From positions 1-38,596 of the forward strand of contig NZ_CANMGY010000014.1 of assembly GCF_947497555.1 (NCBI RefSeq): a DNA stretch of 38,596 bases. Reading direction: 5' to 3'. The notes below the pieces were generated by a model. The model saw nothing but the letters and a program-made list of their open reading frames with translations, was not told where the DNA came from and made no database searches. Below, one piece after another: positions 1 through 6,589 of the stretch (the stretch's first letter is position 1; every line of letters begins with the position of its first letter). Origin of the DNA: an uncultured Umboniibacter sp. (lineage in GTDB: Bacteria > Pseudomonadota > Gammaproteobacteria > Pseudomonadales > DSM-25080). Position numbers and translations under genes: made by a program.

Positions 1-28
1 ACTGGGTTTCTTAGCTAAAAAACCCCGA

Positions 29-44
29 GTGCCCCACGGGGCAC
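29..44 (-). terminator. Second hairpin of a tandem terminator after parB
   Basis: A perfect 7-bp stem (GTGCCCC at 29-35, GGGGCAC at 38-44) with a two-base centre. Read on the minus strand it is followed by TCGGGG and then a run of six T. It lies about 60 bases beyond the parB stop and probably backs up the first terminator. A further GGGTTT/AAACCC pairing (4-9 with 20-25) overlaps its T run. Confidence 0.55.
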
Positions 45-48
45 CCAA

Positions 49-82
49 AGAAAAGCCCGCGCTGCGAGGGCAGGGCGGGCTT
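49..82 (-). terminator. Rho-independent terminator of the parAB operon
   Basis: An 8-bp stem (AAGCCCGC at 53-60 with GCGGGCTT at 75-82) has an inner CTGC/GCAG pairing. On the minus strand it runs directly into TTTTCTTT. It begins 24 bases after the parB stop codon, as expected for an intrinsic terminator of the leftward partition operon. Confidence 0.75.
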
Positions 83-105
83 AATCCGTTCCTTTTACAC
101 AATCG

Positions 106-1266
106 TTAGCCGAAGTGTGTGTCTCCACGCCTAATCGCCGCCGCAAGTGCCTCGATCTTATCAGCCACATCCGAAACCGTAGAGCTATCTTGTAGCTTTA
201 TCGTCCAATCCTTCTCCTTGCCTGGATTGGCATTCTTTGTGAGCTTAACCCCAGCCACCCCATCGAACGGCTTACGTAGCGATCGAGCCGAAGCTTTCTC
301 AGCAGACGCGGCACTCAGCACCTTGATGAGCGGCCCCGCTTTCAATGACGCTGGCGGTGCGTTTTCCACCACCTCCATGAACGCTTTTAACCTTGTACTG
401 TCATTCTCTAACATCGCGCTTTCTAAGACGGGCGCAATATCCTCTGCACCCCGACCACTCAGAGATTCGTCGAGCTTCGGCCACAAAAAGGCCTGTAGCG
501 ATATTGTGCTGCCATTAACCTCAACCGACTTTTGCTCAAGTAGCTCGATCAACTTCTCGTACCGAGAATACGTTTGCCTCGTGAAATCACCCATGAACTC
601 GCAAGCGTCGGAAATCGTCATTCCGTAGGTCGATTTGTAGCGATAGGTCGCTAGTGCCTTCTGAAGGATGGTAAGTTTTTTGACGCTTCGCTCGTCCCGA
701 TTGGCATGATGTAGTGCGTCTTTTTGCGACATAGGCCGATTCGTGACCAGCGCTCTTACGGTCTTTTTTTCGGATACGCCGTCCCCTTTCAACTCCTCAT
801 TCCAAATGCTTATCGCCATCCGACGACGAGAACCGGAAATTAACTCAAGCTTTCCATCGTCGCGCTTAGATAGAATGATGGGATCGGTTTGTCCATCGCG
901 CTTTAGCTCTTCAAGTAGGGCAGCGGTGCCCGGCGCTTCGCGCAATCCCTCTTGCGCCCGTGCGTTGATTACCGGGACCACAATGTCTTCGTCGTCCGGG
1001 GAAATATCTTTGACAGCACACTTATAAGGTTTCGTCGGTTCTGAAATCGAGGCCAGATCTACGCTCGCGAAGGTTGGCTTTGCAAATTCTTTCGTATCCG
1101 ACACGAGACCACTCATCTTAGCTTTTGCTCTGGCATTTGCTTTCGCTGTGATTGACTCTCCTGCCTCTGAATTCGTTTCATTCTTTTTGGTTTCTGTGGG
1201 TTTAGCCTTCAATATATCTAAGTCCAACAACCCAGAACTCCGCTTAATTTCCCTTTCCTTAACCAT
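106..1266 (-). CDS. parB: ParB-family plasmid partition protein
   Basis: A 386-residue centromere-binding protein, expected to load on a parS site and stimulate the ATPase of the ParA encoded just upstream. The N-terminal 90 residues are charged and low in hydrophobics. The ParB/Srx-like core lies at about residues 90-180, with a GQTDPI segment near 125 and an arginine-rich box ELISGSRRRMA near 141-151, equivalent to the GERRxRA box of ParB proteins. A helix-turn-helix region likely follows at about 195-245. The ATG lies directly against the parA stop codon, so translation is probably coupled. Length and long N-terminus resemble the P1/P7 type Ia group more than chromosomal Spo0J. I did not identify a parS site with confidence. 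Confidence 0.85.
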   Translation of the reverse strand: MVKEREIKRSSGLLDLDILKAKPTETKKNETNSEAGESITAKANARAKAKMSGLVSDTKEFAKPTFASVDLASISEPTKPYKCAVKDISPDDEDIVVPVINARAQEGLREAPGTAALLEELKRDGQTDPIILSKRDDGKLELISGSRRRMAISIWNEELKGDGVSEKKTVRALVTNRPMSQKDALHHANRDERSVKKLTILQKALATYRYKSTYGMTISDACEFMGDFTRQTYSRYEKLIELLEQKSVEVNGSTISLQAFLWPKLDESLSGRGAEDIAPVLESAMLENDSTRLKAFMEVVENAPPASLKAGPLIKVLSAASAEKASARSLRKPFDGVAGVKLTKNANPGKEKDWTIKLQDSSTVSDVADKIEALAAAIRRGDTHFG

Positions 1267-2547
1267 TTAAACAACCCCCTCTGTGCCGGTTAGATACTCA
1301 CCAAAGCCTGCTTGTATTAAATACTCTCGTTTCTCAGGTAACAGCGGGTAGACGACCTTATGAAGCACTTCCTCGAACACCTCTTCATAATTCTCTACAG
1401 CTTTCTTCAGTTGATTTGGGTTTAACGCATAATTCAGCAACGCGTCATTTGTTCGGTTGAAGTCAAAGATGCTTCGTCTAGCGGTGGAAGCAGCTTGAAT
1501 GACTCGCTCGTGTTCCACGATCGGCGTGTGCATACAGTTCTCTGCGAACATTGTTGTGATTGCCTGCCGATACATTTCGCAATTGTCGTTTGGTTTATTG
1601 TTATACTTAACAGGAACGTGGCACTGAGATGGACCCATTTCATATTCAAGCCCAGGCGTAACCTCAAGTTCTTCATCAAGCGCCTCGCCCAATAACGCCA
1701 AGTATTGAACCGTTGATGCGAGATCAGTGCCGATACAAGGTGTCGGTACAATCTGAAAGTCGCTGGCCCAAAAGATGTTTTGATTCAAAGTACCAACCGA
1801 CGGTGTACCGTCTAACAATACAAAATCATAGCCATCTATCTTGCTGATCAGATAGCGCAGCTTGAAAAGAACATGAGTGGCCGGGTAATCAAGAGTCCCA
1901 TTTGCACACATGAACTTTTCAACGCTTAAGAACGTTTCCAACTTAGATAAGCTCATCGCAGCGGGGATGATGTCCATATTATCGAGATGCGTACTCTTAA
2001 TTCGGTTTAATAACTCTCCTTCAAGGTCCTCCTCTACGATAAGCGCATCTGACCTCGTATCCAGAAGATCTGTTAACGAATCCTCAACACTCGTATCTAC
2101 ATCTGGCATCAACCCCGATAATAGTGAAAGCGTTCCTTGAGCATCCATATCGATCAAGAGTACCTTGTAGCCTTTATGCGCTAAGTACGCACCTAAGTTA
2201 TAGGTAAGGGTAGACTTATGAACGCCGCCTTTGTAGTTAGACACCGATCCTACTAATGTCTTGCTGTTGGATTCCTCCTTCTTGAGAAGTCGACGAATCT
2301 CATTAAGTTGATTGGGGTCTGCATATCGCCGCGTCGCCCCTAAAGAAGAAAATACTTCCGGGTGCTCTTTGGCCAGTCTCGAGATCGTGGCAGGACTTAC
2401 TCCTAAAGCTTTTTCAAGCGCTTTACCGGTGTAATGTCTGGTTGGAGCCAGTCGTTCATTACGCTCGCGCAAAGCGCTAAACAGTTTTTGACCAACGGAA
2501 ACAGCACCTTGCCACTTACCACATAATTCTTTTAGATTTAATCTCAT
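1267..2547 (-). CDS. parA: ParA-family partition ATPase, type Ia, with N-terminal DNA-binding domain
   Basis: A 426-residue Walker-type ATPase that would move or position plasmid copies together with ParB. The deviant Walker A motif KGGVHKST is at residues 106-113 and the following LIDMDAQG at about 131-138. The first 90 residues hold a helix-turn-helix (ALGVSPATISRLA, about 47-59), typical of type Ia ParA proteins that repress their own operon. The start is the ATG at 2547; a GAGAG about 9 bases upstream is a modest ribosome site. A promoter-like sequence is seen at 2603-2631. This system is distinct from the small ParA encoded at 5668. Confidence 0.9.
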   Translation of the reverse strand: MRLNLKELCGKWQGAVSVGQKLFSALRERNERLAPTRHYTGKALEKALGVSPATISRLAKEHPEVFSSLGATRRYADPNQLNEIRRLLKKEESNSKTLVGSVSNYKGGVHKSTLTYNLGAYLAHKGYKVLLIDMDAQGTLSLLSGLMPDVDTSVEDSLTDLLDTRSDALIVEEDLEGELLNRIKSTHLDNMDIIPAAMSLSKLETFLSVEKFMCANGTLDYPATHVLFKLRYLISKIDGYDFVLLDGTPSVGTLNQNIFWASDFQIVPTPCIGTDLASTVQYLALLGEALDEELEVTPGLEYEMGPSQCHVPVKYNNKPNDNCEMYRQAITTMFAENCMHTPIVEHERVIQAASTARRSIFDFNRTNDALLNYALNPNQLKKAVENYEEVFEEVLHKVVYPLLPEKREYLIQAGFGEYLTGTEGVV

Positions 2548-2602
2548 TGGAATAACTCTCTAAGGTTGTTAATATTTATTTTTAGCTGAAGGTTTTTATT
2601 CG

Positions 2603-2631
2603 ATAATAGAGAAAAAAGCTTTCACCATCAA
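2603..2631 (-). promoter_or_regulatory. Predicted sigma-70 promoter of parAB
   Basis: On the minus strand there is TTGATG, a 17-base spacer and TATTAT, about 55 bases upstream of the parA start codon. Both hexamers are close to consensus and the spacing is ideal. Repression by the helix-turn-helix end of ParA is expected from the family but is not visible as an obvious operator. Confidence 0.5.
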
Positions 2632-2918
2632 ATTTTATACCAGAAACCTCGCTTTATGGGGGACTGAGTGCCGTTTTTACGCCCCTAATTGCGACTTGAT
2701 TGTTATTTTCAGACTCTATAAAGTGATATTTAATCGTTTTTCAGTAGGTGGTTTCCATTTTTACTAGGTTAAAAACAAAAAAAATCACCCTATTTCCTTT
2801 TTTTGACCTTAAAAAACAAAAAACGGCAAGAAGAACGACAATAGACCTACATCTACTGGGAATATTTGCCTGATTCCAGTCAATTTGTGTCGGTTACCCG
2901 CAAAAATAGCCATTCTGC

Positions 2919-3086
2919 GGAGGTAATAGGGTGTCTCGAGGAGGTAATAGGGTGTCTCGAGGAGGTAATAGGGTGTCTCGAGGAGGTAATAGGGTGTCTC
3001 GAGGAGGTAATAGGGTGCTTCGCGGAGGTAATAGGGTGACCCTCGGAGATAATAGGGTGTCTCGCGGAGGTAATAGGGTGGCAAAA
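2919..3086 (+). repeat. Iteron array 1: eight 21-bp direct repeats
   Basis: Eight consecutive units begin at 2919, 2940, 2961, 2982, 3003, 3024, 3045 and 3066. The first four are identical. All share the core GGAGGTAATAGGGTG (one base changed in unit seven), with the remaining six bases drifting in units five to eight. The 21-bp step is two helical turns, so a protein would bind all copies on one DNA face. The array ends about 100 bases before the 689-residue gene at 3182, which is the likely binding protein. There are no unique spacers, so it is not CRISPR. Confidence 0.9.
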
Positions 3087-3181
3087 TTGACTACAGCCCC
3101 TATAAATACTCGAATCATCAATTTGTAGTAAAGATAATAAAGATAGTAAGAAATTAATTAACGTAAGTAAGGAATGAGTAA

Positions 3182-5251
3182 ATGTCCGGCAATATCCAAG
3201 CGCTTAATAGCGAATTAACATCGCTATGGGAAAGACCTAACTATCAGCCTACTAAGACGGCCCTTGCTCTAAAAGACCTCATTGACACGATAGAAACGAA
3301 CGACCCTATCAATAATCGCGTCACTTCAAAAAGCAAGCATTACAAGGAAGCCATCGCGTTAATCCAATACAATGAGATTGAGAACTCGTTTAGCAGAACG
3401 CCCAGTGATGTTGAGCTCATCCGGTTATTTACGAAGACAACTATCTATCAAGCCTCTGAAGACGCCAACAATCGAGAAATTGTGCGAAACCGTCTGCGTG
3501 CGTTAATCACCCAAGAAAAACTTCCGAAGTCATTAACTCGCGTAGTCGAGCTAATGGTACATTGCTTTAAAGAAGAACCCACAATCAACAACCCAACATT
3601 GATCAACGCCGCAGACGCGATAGGGTATAAAATCTCCCTTGCCCAGATTAGTAAAACCGTCGCGACGCTAAAGACCCTAAAAATCATAGAGGTCGACAAA
3701 TACGGGACCTATATTTTCCCTACATCTTTAGTGGATGCAGGCCTTAACCCCCAAGCCAACCAACAACAGGAGTTATTTGACGCCAAAATCTCTGGAGCGC
3801 TAATGAAAATTCATCAAGTTGATAGGCTTAAGTTCTCTCAATTAGCTGAGTTTAAGATGGCCAACGCATTGCCACATCGCACACGAAGGAAAACACGAAT
3901 AGCGCCAAGGCTTTACGCATCTGATCGGAGAAATAGCTACGTCGTAGAGTCAACGGCTGGCTCGGATGAGGGAATTTATCGCATGCGCGATCTAGTTGTC
4001 ATGTCTGTCATTGACGCTGAGTTTGCTCGAGATGTAATCGACAAGGCAAAAAAGAATGGCTGGACGATCAAGGATGACGATGCCCAATCCTCTCGTCGTA
4101 CTAAGACAAAGCTCGATTGGAGCAATAAAGAGCTGCAGAGCTATGCCCTGGAAAAGCGAACTTACTCAATCACTGGGGTAAGACGACTCGTAAAAACTAC
4201 TAAGAATACTGACATTCGTAAGGACGATTTTATCAAAGGGCTTATTCGTGTTTTCTTTACCACCACTAAATTTCGCCCCGCAAGTGAAGAAGAAATTCGC
4301 GGTATCGATCCATTGACGGGTATTACGTCCACCGACGCTGTAGTAGCCATCGATCAGTATGGCGATCGCGCTATCAACCCCGAAAAGGACATTTTCCAGA
4401 TGTCTTACACCCTCAGCCTAGCTAAGGCTGCATGTGAAGGGTATTACGAGGACATATCACTTCTAAATTTTAATGAAGAAATCCTAATACTAACACTGGT
4501 AGCCCGCAAAGTGCTTGGCTACAAAACCGCTTTCACAAAAATAAAAAACATTCAGTATTTGGCTCATGACTTAACCAATTTTCTAGCATCTACTGAAACA
4601 GTTAGCGATTTGATTAGCTCTATCAAAAAATCTGATAACTTTAAAACGCTTGATGATGGGCGACTCCAAGCAAAAACCCAGGCCTTTATCTTTACGGTCG
4701 ACACCAATAAGCAACGTGTTGCGGATTTTTATGCTGAACACAATTATCGTCTTGACCAGCTAAGGACTAAGCTTGCGCTAAACGATGCGATTATTTCGTT
4801 TGAATACAACATTGAAAACGAAAAACAACGATCCACGATGATTCGTGCCGCCAAGTCCCTGTTGCCGAAGTATACCCACCAATACCTTTATCTTGACGCG
4901 TGGCCTGATCAAGTCGATATAAAAACCCGCTCGGAAACCATTAACTACCTCATTACACACAATGAATTTAACACCAACCTCCATATTGATCGATTCCTGC
5001 AAACGGCAATTGACGAGATCACAGACTTTATTAGTATGCATGAGCACCACATTGACGACTTATCCTACGAGAAGTGCCTGAAGATCATGGAATTGAGGAA
5101 TTGGTTTGGTGTTCGTCAGCATTGGCTCTCAGGTCATTTTGACGTCTTCCCTCCAAGCCAAACTGATTTTCTGGACATTGATTCGACGATTCAGGGCACA
5201 GGTATTGAGGATCTCGACGTTAACCATCCATTAGAAGAAAATACTAATTAG
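3182..5251 (+). CDS. Candidate replication initiator, unrecognised family
   Basis: A 689-residue soluble protein that I do not recognise. There is no signal peptide or membrane segment. A winged-helix-like stretch lies at about residues 139-182 (ADAIGYKISLAQISKTVATL, then a strand-rich KYGTYIF) and a basic patch near 235-245 (RTRRKTR). It starts at an ATG with AAGGA about 10 bases upstream. It is the only gene between iteron array 1 (upstream) and iteron array 2 (from 24 bases after its stop), and this position is the reason for suggesting a replication initiator. It shows no clear match to Rep_3/RepE, RepA or RepC types that I can see. It could instead be another iteron-binding regulator. 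Confidence 0.45.
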   Translation: MSGNIQALNSELTSLWERPNYQPTKTALALKDLIDTIETNDPINNRVTSKSKHYKEAIALIQYNEIENSFSRTPSDVELIRLFTKTTIYQASEDANNREIVRNRLRALITQEKLPKSLTRVVELMVHCFKEEPTINNPTLINAADAIGYKISLAQISKTVATLKTLKIIEVDKYGTYIFPTSLVDAGLNPQANQQQELFDAKISGALMKIHQVDRLKFSQLAEFKMANALPHRTRRKTRIAPRLYASDRRNSYVVESTAGSDEGIYRMRDLVVMSVIDAEFARDVIDKAKKNGWTIKDDDAQSSRRTKTKLDWSNKELQSYALEKRTYSITGVRRLVKTTKNTDIRKDDFIKGLIRVFFTTTKFRPASEEEIRGIDPLTGITSTDAVVAIDQYGDRAINPEKDIFQMSYTLSLAKAACEGYYEDISLLNFNEEILILTLVARKVLGYKTAFTKIKNIQYLAHDLTNFLASTETVSDLISSIKKSDNFKTLDDGRLQAKTQAFIFTVDTNKQRVADFYAEHNYRLDQLRTKLALNDAIISFEYNIENEKQRSTMIRAAKSLLPKYTHQYLYLDAWPDQVDIKTRSETINYLITHNEFNTNLHIDRFLQTAIDEITDFISMHEHHIDDLSYEKCLKIMELRNWFGVRQHWLSGHFDVFPPSQTDFLDIDSTIQGTGIEDLDVNHPLEENTN

Positions 5252-5274
5252 CAAAGTCCGACAAGGTGCTCCGA

Positions 5275-5414
5275 TCTGGACAGCTTATGCTAAATATCTG
5301 GCCAACTTATGCTGTTAGGCACCGATCTGGACAGCTTATGCTAAATATTTGGCCAACTTATGCTAAATATCTGGACAACTTATGCTGTTAGGCACCGATC
5401 TGGACAGCTTATGT
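5275..5414 (+). repeat. Iteron array 2: six copies of a TCTGGACAGCTTATG-like core
   Basis: Core copies start at 5275, 5297, 5326, 5348, 5370 and 5399. They alternate between GGACAGCTTATG and GGCCAACTTATG or GGACAACTTATG forms. Spacings are 22, 29, 22, 22 and 29 bases. The two 29-base steps each contain CTGTTAGGCACCGA instead of CTAAATA. The sequence differs from array 1. GACAGCTTAT from this core reappears exactly at 11056-11065 beside array 3. A DnaA-box-like TTATCAACA (one mismatch to TTATNCACA) follows at 5422-5430. Confidence 0.85.
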
Positions 5415-5439
5415 TCAAGCCTTATCAACAATTAATAAA

Positions 5440-5585
5440 CCTTTCAAATGCTAGCTAATGCTTCTTTAGCACTCTTAAGTACTCTTAAGCATCGATAAGC
5501 ATTCCCGAGCATTTTGAACAATTCTAAATGCTTTAAAATACTTCCTAACCCCTAATAAACATTAAAAAACCTGCTAAATGCTTTG
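5440..5585. repeat. Putative centromere: short inverted and direct words phased at 10 bp
   Basis: The word AATGCT occurs with the preceding A or T at 5446, 5456, 5526 and 5576, and its reverse complement (AAGCAT/GAGCAT) at 5487, 5497 and 5507. Forward copies differ by exact multiples of ten, as do reverse copies. A looser AGNA series continues the step at 5468, 5478, 5488, 5498 and 5508. The stretch is A+T-rich, contains no gene, and lies just upstream of the small ParA/ribbon-helix-helix operon. This is where type Ib partition systems carry their centromere and operator. Confidence 0.5.
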
Positions 5586-5604
5586 CTCTGCCCCTATTGG
5601 GCAG
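5586..5604. promoter_or_regulatory. Conserved inverted repeat, copy 1, upstream of parA2
   Basis: CTCTGCCC (5586-5593), five bases, then GGGCAGGG: CTGCCC pairs with GGGCAG around CTATT. Better copies stand at 16253-16273 and 21713-21733. All three lie 58-66 bases before a rightward operon start. No T run follows on either strand, so a terminator is unlikely; an operator or leader hairpin fits better. Confidence 0.5.
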
Positions 5605-5667
5605 GGATAGCCCTGAAAACCCAACTTCTCCCACTTACTATTGAACAAAACCTTCTGGAGATCCGTT

Positions 5668-6363
5668 ATGGGAAAAGTATGCACATTTGGAATTAACAAA
5701 GGCGGCACGGGAAAATCGACACTCTCGTTTAACTTTGCCATCGCCTGCGCGTCGCGTGGATTCGATGTTCTGTTGATCGACGCCGACCCACAATCCTCAG
5801 CAGCCAAGTGGATCGCTTACCGGGAGGCTGAGCTTCACGACCCCACAGTTCATTGTATTCAGAAGACAGGGAATATTGTCCAAACGGTTCGCGATCTTAA
5901 ACAGCGTTACGAGCTCGTCGTGATTGACACGGGGGGTAGAGACTCAAAAGAGTTACGTACTGCGGCGCTGTGCTCGGATGTGTTAGTCAGCCCGATCCAA
6001 CCAAGCCAAAGTGATCTTGACGCCGCGATCTATCACAACGAGATGATTGCTGAAGTTAAAACGATCAATGAAAAGCTGGATTGTTATGCAATCCTAAGCG
6101 TCTGTTCCCCACACCGTCTCTCCGTCTTACACAAGGAATCGAAGGAGTTCGTGAAAGAATGCCTAAGTGAATTCTCGCTATTGCATTCGCGCACCATCAA
6201 TCGCGATGCCTACCGCCGTAGTATTTCATCGGGCCAATCGGTGATTGAGGGGCGTGACCCATCCGCGAAAGCAGAAATCGAAGCGCTTACTGACGAATTA
6301 CTGGACCGGCTAGAGCTGGCGCGACAGCCTAATTTCCTCAAGCGAGGACTGGCGTATGCGTAG
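5668..6363 (+). CDS. parA: Small ParA-family ATPase, type Ib-like
   Basis: A 231-residue ATPase with the deviant Walker A motif KGGTGKST at residues 11-18 and LLIDADPQ at about 35-42. It has no N-terminal DNA-binding domain, as in type Ib partition proteins (ParF and relatives). The ATG at 5668 is chosen because TGGAG lies at 5656-5660, seven bases upstream; an in-frame TTG at 5641 would add nine residues before the motif and lacks support. Its stop overlaps the start of the next gene by eight bases. A centromere-like phased array and the conserved inverted repeat precede it. A role in segregation is likely, though ParA-like proteins can also position other cargo. Confidence 0.85.
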   Translation: MGKVCTFGINKGGTGKSTLSFNFAIACASRGFDVLLIDADPQSSAAKWIAYREAELHDPTVHCIQKTGNIVQTVRDLKQRYELVVIDTGGRDSKELRTAALCSDVLVSPIQPSQSDLDAAIYHNEMIAEVKTINEKLDCYAILSVCSPHRLSVLHKESKEFVKECLSEFSLLHSRTINRDAYRRSISSGQSVIEGRDPSAKAEIEALTDELLDRLELARQPNFLKRGLAYA

Positions 6364-6589
6364 ACCGTCTCCCGCCCTTCACACAGAACCACCAAAACAA
6401 AGTGAACTCGCACGACTACTCGAAGATCGGCCGCTAGGTAGAAAGCAAAAACCCCCGGAGGAGAAGCGAGATAACCGGGTCGCCGTTTACTTGTCCGATG
6501 AGGAATTGAAAAAGCTAAAAGAACAATCAAAGGGATTACCCCTGGCCATTTATGCCAGGCATTGTTTGTTAAACCATGCTGTAAGCTGA
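6356..6589 (+). CDS. Small ribbon-helix-helix protein, likely ParA partner
   Basis: A 77-residue protein. Residues 1-37 are polar, rich in Pro, Lys and Arg, and probably disordered. Residues 38-77 (DNRVAVYLSDEELKKLKEQ, then LPLAIYARHCLL) have the strand-helix-helix pattern of ribbon-helix-helix DNA-binding proteins. This layout, directly after a small ParA, resembles ParG of the parFGH system, where the protein binds the upstream centromere and represses the operon. Similar small proteins also serve as mobilisation accessory factors, so the role is inferred from position. Its stop shares one base with the topB start (TGATG). Confidence 0.6.
   Translation: MRRPSPALHTEPPKQSELARLLEDRPLGRKQKPPEEKRDNRVAVYLSDEELKKLKEQSKGLPLAIYARHCLLNHAVS

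Larger units (their letters stand above)
2548..3181. other. Gene-free origin-like region between parA and the first initiator candidate
   Basis: This 634-base A+T-rich stretch holds the parAB promoter, an isolated reversed partial iteron (CACCCTATTTCC, 2786-2797), eight tandem iterons (2919-3086) and a very A+T-rich segment (about 3100-3180) that could melt. GACTCTATAAA at 2712-2722 occurs again at 10735-10745 near the second array. No believable protein-coding gene is present; open frames across the iterons are translations of the repeat. The layout (iterons, A+T-rich segment, initiator gene) is that of an iteron-controlled origin. Confidence 0.6.

Noticed and set aside
119..628. 169-residue plus-strand gene opposite parB
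   Set aside because: It is fully antisense to a well-supported parB and has no recognisable domain or upstream signal.
2919..3086. CRISPR array
   Set aside because: Units are directly joined with no unique spacers and no cas genes are near; the array precedes a likely initiator gene.
2809..3128. Open frames with repeated PYYLRE-, SRGGNRV- or LLPPRDT-like peptides
   Set aside because: They are translations of the 21-bp iterons, whose length is a multiple of three, and have no ribosome site or homology.
5641..5667. TTG start for the small ParA
   Set aside because: The ATG at 5668 has a well-placed TGGAG and puts the Walker motif at the usual distance from the N-terminus.
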